Shown here: positions 23,802 through 32,355 of the stretch, in pieces
Layout: the number at the start of each line of letters is the position of its first letter
Numbering within the stretch: position 1 is the stretch's first letter
From: UBA7703 sp963667195
Lineage (GTDB): Bacteria; Bacillota; Clostridia; Christensenellales; CAG-138
Direction: 5' to 3'
DNA: 64,000 bases
NCBI GenBank assembly: GCA_963667195.1
Contig: OY762962.1
Coordinates: forward strand, 2,666,001 to 2,730,000
Position numbers and translations under genes: made by a program
The notes under the pieces: generated by a model
Database searches by the model: none
What the model saw: only the letters and a program-made list of their open reading frames with translations
What the model was told of the DNA's origin: nothing

Positions 23802-24917
23802 TCAATCTTTCGTATATACGCGCGGGACGCGCTCCGAAATACTCAACAAAATTTCGTAGCTGATCGTGCCCGCAAGCTCCGCCAGCTCGTCCGCCGTGAT
23901 CGCGTCGTTGCCCTGACGGCCAAGCAGCACCACGTCGTCGCCAACCGCTGCGTCCGGCACATTGGTCAGGTCAATCATCATCTGATCCATGCAGATGGTG
24001 CCGATCTGCCGCGCGCGGGTTCCGCGAAGGAGCACCTCCGCCTTGCCGGAGAGGCAGCGCTTGTAGCCGTCTCCATAGCCGACCGCGACGGTGCCGACGC
24101 GCATATCGCAGGGCGTCACAAACTTTAAGCCGTAGCTCACGCCTTCGCCTGCGGGGATCGTCTTGATGTGCGTCAGGCACGCGTGCCAACTCATCACAGG
24201 GCGCAGGTCGATTCCCTTGACCGGGTGACCCGCCGGATGGCAGCCGTACATCGCGATGCCGCCGCGCACCATGTCAAACTGCGCTTCGGGGATATGCAGC
24301 GCCGCCGCGCTGTTGCTCGCGTGAAGAATGGGGTGGAGGCCGTTTCTGCCGCAGATTTCCACATAGCGGCGGAATCGATCCGCTTGCAGGAGCGTAAACG
24401 ACGTGTCCGGCAACTCGGATACCGCAAAGTGCGTGAAGAGCCCGTCCAGCACGAGGTTCGGGCAGCGCTTGAGCAGCAGGATCGCCTCGGTGAACGCGGC
24501 CTCGCTCGTAAAGCCGATGCGGTTCATGCCCGTGTCCGCCTTGATGTGGACGCGGCAGATCATGCCGAGCTTTGCCGCATGCGCCTGCAGGAGCTGGAGC
24601 GTCTCCGCGGTGAAAACCGTCGGCATCAGCGCATGACGAATCACATCGTCCATGTGGTCTTCGTCCGTGGCGCCCAGCAGCAGGATCGGCGCGGTGATGC
24701 CCGCGAGGCGCAGGCGAACGCCCTCCTCGGCAAACGCGACGCCGAGGTAGGCCGCTCCGCTTTCCAGCGCGCAGTTTGCGACCGCCTCCATGCCGTGCCC
24801 GTAGGCGTTTGCCTTGACCACGGCGAGGTATTTCGTCTCCGGCTTTAATCGCGCGCGGATGACTTCGATATTATGCTTGATGTTGGCAAGCGAAATGGAT
24901 GCATAGGTGGCTCGCAT
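23802..24917 (-). CDS. alr: alanine racemase
   Basis: Interconverts L- and D-alanine for peptidoglycan. The 371-residue PLP enzyme has the cofactor Lys35 in AVVKANAYGHGMEAVA, the second-domain Tyr in GEGVSYGLKFVT (near 255) and the usual GTICMDQMMIDLT block near 300. Length is normal. It starts 3 bp after the amidohydrolase stop, so both are one operon read leftwards. Confidence 0.97.
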   Translation of the reverse strand: MRATYASISLANIKHNIEVIRARLKPETKYLAVVKANAYGHGMEAVANCALESGAAYLGVAFAEEGVRLRLAGITAPILLLGATDEDHMDDVIRHALMPTVFTAETLQLLQAHAAKLGMICRVHIKADTGMNRIGFTSEAAFTEAILLLKRCPNLVLDGLFTHFAVSELPDTSFTLLQADRFRRYVEICGRNGLHPILHASNSAAALHIPEAQFDMVRGGIAMYGCHPAGHPVKGIDLRPVMSWHACLTHIKTIPAGEGVSYGLKFVTPCDMRVGTVAVGYGDGYKRCLSGKAEVLLRGTRARQIGTICMDQMMIDLTNVPDAAVGDDVVLLGRQGNDAITADELAELAGTISYEILLSISERVPRVYTKD

Positions 24918-24920
24918 GAC

Positions 24921-26087
24921 TTATGCCTCCCGCTTGCGCGATTGATACACGCGTTTGCCGTTGATCAGCGTGAGCACGCAATGTGTGCGGTAGTCGAACG
25001 GGTGCCCGTCGAAGACTGCGATGTCCGCATCCTTGCCGACTTCCAGCGTGCCGACACGGTCGGAAATGCCGACGATCTCTGCGGCATAGCGTGTGATGGA
25101 GCGAAGAGCCGTCTCCTCGCTGAGGCCTTCGCGTACGGCAAGCCCCGCTTGCACGGGCAGGAACTGAATCGGAATCACGGGATGATCGGTCATCATCGCA
25201 AACGGGATGCCCGCTTCTTCCAAGATGCGCGGCGCTTCAAACGAGAGGTTTTTCAGCTCAATTTTGCTGCGCTCGGAGAGCAGGGGACCTATGATGATGC
25301 CCGCGCCTTGCTCAATGAGGCGATCCTTGAGTACGTCCGTAATCATATACCCCTCGGTGCAGTGATCGATGGTCACCTTGAGGTTGAATTCCTTGGCGAG
25401 ACGCAGTCCCGTGAGAATGTCGTCCGCGCGGTGGGCGTGAATCTTCACGGTCAGCTCGCGGTTGATTACGGGTTGCAGCGCGTCCATCGCGATATCGCGA
25501 TCGGGCTTGTCTTCCTCTTTCGCCATGCCCTTTTGATACTCAATCGCGTCGGTCATGGTCGAGCGGAACAGCGACGCAATCGCCATACGCGTTGTGGGCG
25601 CAACCTTCTTCTCAGCATACACGCCCTTGGGGTTCTCGCCCGTCGCGGCCTTCATGGCGATGGGATCGCGAAGGGTCATCTCCTCGATGCTGCGACCATA
25701 CGTCTTCAGCGCGGCAAACTGCCCGCCGATGACATTTGCGCTGCCGGGGCCGGTTACCACCGTGGTGACGCCCGCTTCACGCGCTTCTTTGAAACACGGA
25801 TCAAAGGGGTTGAGGCCGTCCACCGCGCGCAGTTCCGGCGTGATGGGATCGGTCATCTCGTTGCCGTCCGCGCCTTCTTCGCCCATGCCGTCTTCCCACA
25901 TGCCGATGTGGCAGTGCGCGTCGATGAGCCCCGGCAGGACAAACTGGCCGCCAAGGTCGATCACCTCCGCACCATCTGCGGAAAGCGACGCGCCGATGGC
26001 CGCGATCTTGCCGTTATCGATTAAAATATCGCCCGCAAAGGCATCCTGCGTCATGGTGTGGAGCAAGCCGTTTTTTAAGAGCAGCAT
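24921..26087 (-). CDS. imidazolonepropionase-like amidohydrolase
   Basis: A 388-residue metal-dependent hydrolase. The HxH metal site is in GLIDAHCHIGMWEDG (near 59-70). Further ligands are in KIHAHRADD, TIDHCTEGY and MMTDHPVIP, the last giving the catalytic Asp near 320. This is the amidohydrolase group near imidazolonepropionase and D-aminoacylase-like enzymes; the substrate is unknown. The gene leads the alr operon, which hints at a small amino-acid or peptide derivative but does not prove it. ATG 26087 has GGGGAAC upstream. Confidence 0.85.
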   Translation of the reverse strand: MLLLKNGLLHTMTQDAFAGDILIDNGKIAAIGASLSADGAEVIDLGGQFVLPGLIDAHCHIGMWEDGMGEEGADGNEMTDPITPELRAVDGLNPFDPCFKEAREAGVTTVVTGPGSANVIGGQFAALKTYGRSIEEMTLRDPIAMKAATGENPKGVYAEKKVAPTTRMAIASLFRSTMTDAIEYQKGMAKEEDKPDRDIAMDALQPVINRELTVKIHAHRADDILTGLRLAKEFNLKVTIDHCTEGYMITDVLKDRLIEQGAGIIIGPLLSERSKIELKNLSFEAPRILEEAGIPFAMMTDHPVIPIQFLPVQAGLAVREGLSEETALRSITRYAAEIVGISDRVGTLEVGKDADIAVFDGHPFDYRTHCVLTLINGKRVYQSRKREA

Positions 26088-26178
26088 ATCGTTCCCCTTT
26101 AAAAATGATCTGTAAAATCAATCGTTGAAGGATTTTAAACACATAGGTATACCGGAGAAAAAATCCGGAAGCATGTCT

Positions 26179-26189
26179 ATTTTACCACA
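26179..26189 (-). promoter_or_regulatory. extended -10 upstream of the amidohydrolase-alr operon
   Basis: On the minus strand TGTGGTAAAAT is read, the same extended -10 form as at 19549-19559. It is about 90 bp before the start codon. Confidence 0.5.
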
Positions 26190-26281
26190 TCATACGGAAA
26201 ATGCATGCTTTTTTCAAAATTGCGCGCGGTATTCATTTTTGCGGTGCCGTGCATGAATGCAAACAAACGCGTGTATCTGAT

Positions 26282-26310
26282 TTGACCGGAGTCACCACGT
26301 ATGATAAACT
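26282..26310 (+). promoter_or_regulatory. promoter of the radical-SAM operon
   Basis: TTGACC (26282-26287), a 17-nt spacer, then TAAACT (26305-26310). The expected start is near 26317, only 4 bp before the in-frame GTG at 26321. Confidence 0.6.
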
Positions 26311-26356
26311 ATCATATTAGGTGAATTCTGCCGATTTGATCGGCGCTTTCGCCGAA

Positions 26357-28171
26357 ATGATGAGGACGGAACGGAACATAACTTTGGATCAGACAGCATT
26401 TTACCGCCTGCTTGCCCGCGTGGAAAAACCCGCGCGCTATATCGGCGGAGAGTGGAACAGCATCGTCAAACAGGAAGCGGAACTCCGCTTTGCGTTGCTG
26501 TTTCCCGACGTATACGAAATCGGCATGTCGCACCTCGGCTCGCGGATTCTCTATCACGCGCTCAACCGCGTGGAGGGCATCGCCTGCGAGCGCGCGTTTG
26601 CGCCCTGGCCGGATATGGAGCAGGTGCTTCGTGAGGAACATCTGCCGCTTTTCTCGCTGGAAACCCGCCGCCCGCTGAAGGAGTTCGACATCGTTGGTTT
26701 TGCGCTTCTTTACGAGATGTGCTACACCAACATCCTGCAGATGCTGGACCTTTCCGGCATTCCGCTGCTGGCAAAAGACCGCGCTGAGAGCGATCCGCTG
26801 ATCATCTGCGGTGGCCCTTGCGCCTGCAACCCCACGCCCGTTGCCGCGTTTATGGACGCGGTGCTCATCGGCGACGGCGAGGACATGACGCCGGAGGTTG
26901 CGCTCGCGGTGCGGGACGCAAAGCGCGCGGGAAAGAGCAAGGCGGAGCTGCTCCGCGAGCTTTCGACCATTCGCGGGGTCTACGTGCCGTCCCTCAAGAC
27001 CGACGAAACCTGCGTCGTGCGCAGAATCGTCAAAGACCTTGACGCGGCGGAATTCACAGGCGAACCCATCGTGCCGTATCTCGGCATCGTACACGACCGC
27101 GTCGCGCTGGAAGTCATGCGCGGCTGCACGCGCGGCTGCCGCTTCTGCCAGGCGGGGTATATCTACCGCCCGATTCGCGAACGCAAGAGCGAAACGCTCA
27201 TGAAGCTCGCGCGGCAGCAGATCGACTGCACGGGTTATGATGAAGTATCGCTCCTGAGCCTCAGCACGGGAGATTATTCCGAGGTGCACAAGCTCGTGCC
27301 CGAGATCATTCGCGAGATGGAGGCGGGCAAGGTCTCCGTGTCACTGCCGTCGCTTCGCGTGGACAGCGAGTTGGCCAGTGACCTCAAGGTCATGCAGACC
27401 GTTCGCAAGGGCGGCCTGACCTTCGCGCCGGAGGCGGGCACACAACGCCTTCGCGACGTGATCAACAAAAACGTCACGGAGGATGACATCCTCCGCGCCA
27501 CGCAGGACGCGTTTTCCGCGGGCTGGAGCAGCGTGAAGCTATATTTCATGATCGGGCTTCCCACCGAGACGGACGAGGACATCCTGGGCATCGCGCAGCT
27601 CGCGCGAAAGGTCAGCTGGCAATTCTACCAACTCCCGAAGGAACTGCGCGGCAAGGGGCTGCGGCTCAACGTCAGCGTCTCTACCTTTGTGCCAAAGCCG
27701 TTCACGGCGTTTCAGTGGTGCGGGCAGATTTCGCCGGACGAGATCCGCAGAAAGCAGGAGCTGCTTCGCAATGCCCTCAAGGGCGTTCGCGGCACGGAGC
27801 TCAACTGCCACTATTCGCTGCTATCCGTGCTGGAAGCCGCGTTTTCGCGCGGAGATGAAAAGCTCTCTGACGTGCTGCTGCGCGCCTACCAACTCGGCTG
27901 CAGGTTCGACTCCTGGTCGGAGCACTTCCAGAGCAAAGCATGGTCTGAGGCGTTTGCCGACTGTGGACTCAGCGAAGAAGCATATGCCCAGCGGGAATAC
28001 GCGCTGGAAGACCCGCTTCCGTGGGATTTTGTCGATATGCTGGTGACCAAGGCGTATCTAAGGCGCGAATACAAGCGCGCGCTCAGCGGAGAAACCACGC
28101 CGGACTGCCGCGAAAACTGCAACGGCTGCTTTGGAGCAAGATATGAAACCGACTGCCGGATGCAGGGATAA
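26357..28171 (+). CDS. B12-binding-type radical SAM protein (TIGR03960 family)
   Basis: Radical SAM protein of unknown substrate. An N-terminal B12-binding-like domain (about 25-210; PDVYEIGMSHLGSRILYHAL) is followed by the cluster motif GCTRGCRFCQAGYIYRP (CxxxCxxC, near 260). A C-terminal Cys-rich tail (DCRENCNGCFG) closes the protein. The frame opens at GTG 26321, but the promoter places transcription start at about 26317. I therefore give ATG 26357; TTG 26384, which would give the short N-terminus seen in relatives, is also possible. It is followed after 6 bp by its usual partner TIGR03936. Confidence 0.88.
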   Translation: MMRTERNITLDQTAFYRLLARVEKPARYIGGEWNSIVKQEAELRFALLFPDVYEIGMSHLGSRILYHALNRVEGIACERAFAPWPDMEQVLREEHLPLFSLETRRPLKEFDIVGFALLYEMCYTNILQMLDLSGIPLLAKDRAESDPLIICGGPCACNPTPVAAFMDAVLIGDGEDMTPEVALAVRDAKRAGKSKAELLRELSTIRGVYVPSLKTDETCVVRRIVKDLDAAEFTGEPIVPYLGIVHDRVALEVMRGCTRGCRFCQAGYIYRPIRERKSETLMKLARQQIDCTGYDEVSLLSLSTGDYSEVHKLVPEIIREMEAGKVSVSLPSLRVDSELASDLKVMQTVRKGGLTFAPEAGTQRLRDVINKNVTEDDILRATQDAFSAGWSSVKLYFMIGLPTETDEDILGIAQLARKVSWQFYQLPKELRGKGLRLNVSVSTFVPKPFTAFQWCGQISPDEIRRKQELLRNALKGVRGTELNCHYSLLSVLEAAFSRGDEKLSDVLLRAYQLGCRFDSWSEHFQSKAWSEAFADCGLSEEAYAQREYALEDPLPWDFVDMLVTKAYLRREYKRALSGETTPDCRENCNGCFGARYETDCRMQG

Positions 28172-28177
28172 AAGAGT

Positions 28178-28861
28178 ATGAAACTGATTGCCGCTTATCA
28201 AAAAGGAAACGAGATCGCGATGATCTCGCATCTGGATATTCAACGCACACTACAGCGCGCGTTCCGCAGGGCGGGGATTCCGCTCTTGTACTCCAACGGC
28301 TTCAACCCGCACCCGCAGTTTTCGTTTGCGACCGCTGCCGCAACCGGCATGTCGAGCGAATGCGAATGGTTTGAGGTGCAGCTTTCGGAAGAGATGGCGC
28401 CGGAGGAATTCGTGCGCCGCGCAAACGAGGTCATGCCGCAGGGCATGCGCGTTTCCGGTGCATTCGCCGCGCCCGAAAACTATGGCTCGCTTTCCGCAAA
28501 GCTCCGCGCCGCGGAATATCGGGTCGAGTTACAGTTTGTTGAGCCGGTTTCAAAAGAGAAACTGGCCGAAACGCTCGAAGCTATGCTGACGGGCGAAATC
28601 ATCATACAGAAACGGACGAAGGGCGGAATCCGCCCAGTAGACATGCGTCCGTATATCCTGCGGGTTTCCGTGGGGCAGGTAGAGGGCGATCAAGCTGCCC
28701 TCCTCGTTCTAGGCAAGCTGCAAGCCGATGGCGGGCTGCGGGTCGATGCGTTCATCGACGCGCTGCTCGAGCGTTTGGATGCGCATGCTGCGTACGAAAT
28801 CCACCGTACGAACATGTATTTTGCCGAAGATGGCCTGTTGCCGCATCTGCCCGTGGAATAA
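28178..28861 (+). CDS. radical-SAM-associated protein (TIGR03936/DUF2344)
   Basis: A 227-residue protein that nearly always follows or is fused to the TIGR03960 radical SAM protein. The opening KGNEIAMISHLDIQRTLQRA and NGFNPHPQFSFATAAATGM near 45-65 are its conserved blocks. It has no iron-sulfur cysteines, so it probably acts as a partner or substrate-binding subunit, perhaps on tRNA; the reaction is unknown. It is 6 bp after the upstream gene and 15 bp before the RNase gene, in one operon. Confidence 0.88.
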   Translation: MKLIAAYQKGNEIAMISHLDIQRTLQRAFRRAGIPLLYSNGFNPHPQFSFATAAATGMSSECEWFEVQLSEEMAPEEFVRRANEVMPQGMRVSGAFAAPENYGSLSAKLRAAEYRVELQFVEPVSKEKLAETLEAMLTGEIIIQKRTKGGIRPVDMRPYILRVSVGQVEGDQAALLVLGKLQADGGLRVDAFIDALLERLDAHAAYEIHRTNMYFAEDGLLPHLPVE

Positions 28862-28876
28862 GAAAGAGAAGGGAAA

Positions 28877-30388
28877 ATGAATAAGGAGATCCTGGTGGAC
28901 GCTAGCGGCGTGGCAACCCGCGTCGCGGTCGTCGAGGATGGCTCGCCCGTCGAGCTCTATGTGGAGCAAGAGGGGTCTGAGCGTCTTGTCGGCAACATCT
29001 ACAACGGCAAGGTGCAAAACGTTCTGCCCGGCATGCAGGCGGCTTTCATCGACATCGGCTTAGAGCGCAACGCCTTCCTCTACGCGGGGGATATCGTGCT
29101 CTCGGACGATCCGGACGATGAAATCGAGCAAATGCCGGAGTCGAAGAACATCCGCGACCTGCTCAAACCCGGCCAGACCATCATGGTGCAGGTGGCAAAA
29201 GACCCGGTCGGAACAAAGGGCGCGCGCGTAACCACGCACATCACGCTGGCTGGCCGCTCGCTCGTGCTGATGCCGACGATGGATTATGTCGGTGTCTCCC
29301 GCCGCATCGACAAAGACGAAGAGCGCCAGCGCCTTCGCAAAATTTTGACCGAGATCAAGCCCAAATGCATGGGCGTGATCGTCCGCACCGCTTCCGCGGG
29401 CAAGACCAAGCAGGACTTCGCGGAAGACCTCGAGAGCATCGTGAATCTCTATGCCGAAATTGAAAAGCGCGCCGCCGCACAAAAAGCGCCCGCGCTGCTG
29501 CACGCGGAACAGTCGCTTCTTTTCCGCACCGCGCGCGATTTACTCATGAAGGACATCGACCGCGTATTCGTCAACGACACAGAGGCGTATGACAAGCTGC
29601 GCGAGATTGCGGACTACATGGCACCGAAGCTCAAGGCGCGCATCCTGCTCAAGGAGAGCGAGGCGCTGTTTGACCGCTACGACACAGAGAGCAAGATCGA
29701 AAAAGCACTCGCGCGCAAGGTTTGGCTCAAGAGCGGCGGCTATGTCATCATCGACCGCACGGAAGCGTTGACCTCCATCGACGTCAACTCCGGCAAGTTT
29801 GTCGGCAAAGACAATCTCGAAAAGACGATCACCGCGGTCAACTGCGAGGCGGCGAACGAAATCGCAAAGCAGCTTCGTCTGCGTGACATCGGCGGCATCA
29901 TCATCATCGACTTCATCGATATGGAGAAGGAAGCAAACCGCGTGCTCGTGCTCACAACGCTCAAAAACGCGCTGAGAAACGACCACACGCGCTCGCATGT
30001 GTTCGGCTTTACGCATCTTGGACTTGTTGAGATGACGCGAAAGAAGACCGGCAGAAGCATTTCGGACACGCTGCAGCAGATCTGCCCGTATTGCAACGGG
30101 GACGCGAAGGTGCTCGCGCCCGAAACCATGATCAACCGCATCCGCAAGCAGGCGGTGCAGGTCATCAAGGGCAGCAACAACAAACGCATCCTCATCGAGG
30201 CGCATCCTGACGTGGTCGCCGCGATGGAGGAAGCGGAGAAGAAGCACGGTTGCCTCTTCCCGGCGGAAGAGGGCGGCACATATTATGCCCGCCCGAATCC
30301 CACCCTGCATATTGAAAAATTCTCCGTCCGTCCGCTTTCGGAAAAGAAAGTACCGGAGGCGAAGAAGGATTGCAAGATCATTCGATAA
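28877..30388 (+). CDS. rng: ribonuclease G/E family endoribonuclease
   Basis: Single-strand endonuclease for rRNA and mRNA processing. The 503-residue length fits RNase G and lacks the long RNase E scaffold tail. An S1 domain covers about 35-125 (VGNIYNGKVQNVLPGMQAAF). Catalytic Asp residues lie in TSIDVNSGKFVGKDNLEKT and IIIIDFIDMEKEANR. The Zn-link is CPYCNGDAKV (near 405). AGAAGGG precedes the ATG. It is followed by a separate promoter for the ribosomal protein operon. Confidence 0.96.
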   Translation: MNKEILVDASGVATRVAVVEDGSPVELYVEQEGSERLVGNIYNGKVQNVLPGMQAAFIDIGLERNAFLYAGDIVLSDDPDDEIEQMPESKNIRDLLKPGQTIMVQVAKDPVGTKGARVTTHITLAGRSLVLMPTMDYVGVSRRIDKDEERQRLRKILTEIKPKCMGVIVRTASAGKTKQDFAEDLESIVNLYAEIEKRAAAQKAPALLHAEQSLLFRTARDLLMKDIDRVFVNDTEAYDKLREIADYMAPKLKARILLKESEALFDRYDTESKIEKALARKVWLKSGGYVIIDRTEALTSIDVNSGKFVGKDNLEKTITAVNCEAANEIAKQLRLRDIGGIIIIDFIDMEKEANRVLVLTTLKNALRNDHTRSHVFGFTHLGLVEMTRKKTGRSISDTLQQICPYCNGDAKVLAPETMINRIRKQAVQVIKGSNNKRILIEAHPDVVAAMEEAEKKHGCLFPAEEGGTYYARPNPTLHIEKFSVRPLSEKKVPEAKKDCKIIR

Positions 30389-30423
30389 ATCCGACAAAGT
30401 CCCGCAAAACGGCGGTTTTTTCG

Positions 30424-30453
30424 TTGACATGTACTCAAACTTTGTGTTATGAT
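30424..30453 (+). promoter_or_regulatory. promoter of the rplU operon
   Basis: Perfect TTGACA (30424-30429), then TATGAT (30448-30453) with an 18-nt spacer. Confidence 0.7.
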
Positions 30454-30459
30454 CTTGCG

Positions 30460-30540
30460 GTGAGCCGCACCGGGGCGGTATAAGTGTGCGGTTTAATCCG
30501 TGACACCGCGATTGGGCGAGTCTGGTATGAGGAGGTGCAG
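30460..30540 (+). ncRNA. L21-type ribosomal protein leader
   Basis: The 5' UTR between promoter and rplU is GC-rich and able to fold: GAGCCGCACC, then GTGTGCGG, then CACCGCGATTGGGCGAGTC, just ahead of the GAGGAGGTG ribosome site. Position and character fit the L21 leader found before rplU in Firmicutes, where L21 is thought to regulate its own operon. I identify it by position and resemblance only. Confidence 0.5.
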
Positions 30541-30545
30541 TTATC

Positions 30546-30851
30546 GTGTATGCAATCATTCAAACCGGTGGTAAGCAGTATAAGGTAGAGGTTGGCAGCC
30601 AGATCATGGTTGAAAAGCTCGAATCCGATGTGAACGCCGAAGTCAGTTTTGAAACATTGCTGGTTGCGGATGACAGCGGCGTTAAGGTGGGCAAGCCCGT
30701 CCTGAGCGGTGTTGTGGTTCGTGGCAAAGTGCTCGAACACGGCAAAGGCAAAAAGGTCGTCGTTTTCAAGTATAAGCCGAAGAAGGACACGCGCACAAAG
30801 CGCGGCCATCGTCAGCCGTACACCAAAGTCGAGATTCTCTCGATCGGTTAA
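30546..30851 (+). CDS. rplU: 50S ribosomal protein L21
   Basis: A 101-residue large-subunit protein. MYAIIQTGGKQYKVEVGSQI is the canonical N-terminus and GHRQPYTKVEI the C-terminal end. The start is GTG at 30546; the ATG at 30550 is out of frame. GAGGAGGTG precedes it. First gene of rplU-prp-rpmA. Confidence 0.98.
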   Translation: MYAIIQTGGKQYKVEVGSQIMVEKLESDVNAEVSFETLLVADDSGVKVGKPVLSGVVVRGKVLEHGKGKKVVVFKYKPKKDTRTKRGHRQPYTKVEILSIG

Positions 30852-30857
30852 GGCGCT

Positions 30858-31202
30858 ATGGTTACGGTAACGATGCTTCAACAGGGTGGACGGACGGTCG
30901 GGTTTACCTCAACCGGTCACGCGAACCACGGCGAAGCGGGGAATGACATCGTTTGCAGCGCGATCTCCGCGCTGACACAAACATGTTGTCTGGGTCTCAC
31001 CGAAGTCATCGGGTTAAAAGCGGGCAAACAACTCGTTTACTCCATTGACGATGCGGAAGGTATACACTGCGTTCTCGCGGACGATACGCGCGGAGAGCAG
31101 TTGGATCGGGCAGAGCTTCTGTTCCAGACGATGGAGGCGGGACTTTGCTCCATACAAGAATCGTATCGAAAATCCCTTAAAATACGACACAGGGAGGTGT
31201 AA
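30858..31202 (+). CDS. prp: ribosomal-processing cysteine protease Prp
   Basis: A 114-residue protease that removes the N-terminal extension of L27. The catalytic pair is His21 and Cys33 in STGHANHGEAGNDIVCSAIS, matching H22 and C34 of the S. aureus enzyme. It sits between rplU and rpmA as in most Firmicutes, 6 bp after rplU and 4 bp before rpmA, so enzyme and substrate are co-translated. Confidence 0.95.
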   Translation: MVTVTMLQQGGRTVGFTSTGHANHGEAGNDIVCSAISALTQTCCLGLTEVIGLKAGKQLVYSIDDAEGIHCVLADDTRGEQLDRAELLFQTMEAGLCSIQESYRKSLKIRHREV

Positions 31203-31206
31203 CGAT

Positions 31207-31497
31207 ATGTTCAAGATGAATCTGCAGCTGTTTGCACATAAAAAAGGCGTTGGTTCGTCCCGTAACGGCCGCGACAGCCATTCCAAGCGTCTCGGACCGA
31301 AGCGCGCGGATGGTCAGTTCGTGCTTGCGGGCAATATCCTCGTGCGTCAGCGTGGCACACACATTCATCCCGGCACCAACGTTGGTATCGGCAAAGACGA
31401 TACGCTCTTTGCTACTGTCGACGGCGTTGTGCGCTTCGAGACCAAACACCTTGGCAAGAAGCAGGTCAGCGTTTACGAGGTCGCCGCGGGCGAGTAA
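31207..31497 (+). CDS. rpmA: 50S ribosomal protein L27, with cleavable N-terminus
   Basis: A 96-residue large-subunit protein near the peptidyl-transferase centre. It starts MFKMNLQLFAHKKGVGSS; the first nine residues end in LQLF and form the Prp cleavage site, so mature L27 begins AHKKG. GGGAGGTG precedes the ATG. obg, which commonly follows in Firmicutes, is absent here; a terminator and an unrelated minus-strand gene follow. Confidence 0.98.
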   Translation: MFKMNLQLFAHKKGVGSSRNGRDSHSKRLGPKRADGQFVLAGNILVRQRGTHIHPGTNVGIGKDDTLFATVDGVVRFETKHLGKKQVSVYEVAAGE

Positions 31498-31510
31498 TTA
31501 CGTTTTATAA

Positions 31511-31548
31511 AAGAAGCGAACGATGAAGATCGTTCGCTTCTTTTTTTT
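31511..31548 (+). terminator. terminator of the rplU-prp-rpmA operon
   Basis: AAGAAGCGAACGAT and ATCGTTCGCTTCTT form a 14-bp perfect stem with a GAAG loop and a long T-run, 13 bp after rpmA. Confidence 0.95.
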
Positions 31549-31583
31549 GTTGCTCGAAATAAGTGAAAAATTCGGATGATCGC

Positions 31584-32066
31584 TTACTGGACGTTTCCGA
31601 TGAGCGCACCGATGGTGTCGTTATCCATGGGAACGTCCTGCGCGTCAATGGCATACGTGTATCCGCCGTCTGTCCAGATTGCGACGCTGACCATTCCGTT
31701 TTCGCCTTTCATCGTGACCTGAAGACTGCCAAGAGCTATCGTGTTTGCCTCGGAATATTGGTTATAGTCGCCGCTGATGTCGTCGGAGCCGGCTTGTTTG
31801 CGAATCAGGAGGTTGTTTTCGCCTTTGCTGTAGATGACCTGGATCATCTTATTATCCATCACCTGAATGGTGCGGGTGTCATACCCATCCACCGAATCGG
31901 GGACGGTGAAGTCAAAACCGGTCAGCTTTGCGGCATCGGCGAGCGTGGCGCAGTCCACAAAGGGATTTGGGATTTCGGCGTTTCCGCTGGTGGCGCTCTT
32001 GCTTGCGCAAGCTGCAAGAGTACATACGCTCAATCCGCACAGGATGATTGCAATTATTTTTTTCAT
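31584..32066 (-). CDS. putative lipoprotein
   Basis: A 160-residue exported lipoprotein: signal peptide with lipobox LAAC (Cys20). The mature part has a beta-rich fold (IQVMDNKMIQVIYSKGE, QVTMKGENGMVSVAIWTDGG) that resembles DUF4367-like extracellular domains. Function unknown. It is monocistronic and convergent with rpmA. Confidence 0.7.
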   Translation of the reverse strand: MKKIIAIILCGLSVCTLAACASKSATSGNAEIPNPFVDCATLADAAKLTGFDFTVPDSVDGYDTRTIQVMDNKMIQVIYSKGENNLLIRKQAGSDDISGDYNQYSEANTIALGSLQVTMKGENGMVSVAIWTDGGYTYAIDAQDVPMDNDTIGALIGNVQ

Positions 32067-32355
32067 AGTTGTTGGTTCCTTTCCGTTTACGGTTTCATCT
32101 GACTTATTTGTTTCTTTCTATTATAAACACCTATTCACATTTCATTACGTTGCAAGAACAGAAAAATATTTTCGCAAACGGGAGATCAATCTCCCGATCA
32201 TTCCGGATGAAATTGACACAACAATCGAGAAAAGATTTCACCTTGATTTCGTGGACAAACAAATCAAGACCGCAGTACAATAAACACAATTGGTGTTTAT
32301 GAAAATGACGCAAGATTATGATCGCGGCATCGTCCGCGTGATGGAGGACCTATAT

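Noticed and set aside
24168..26024. Long plus-strand frames opposite alr and the amidohydrolase
   Set aside because: GC-rich mirror frames; the minus-strand proteins have all active-site motifs.
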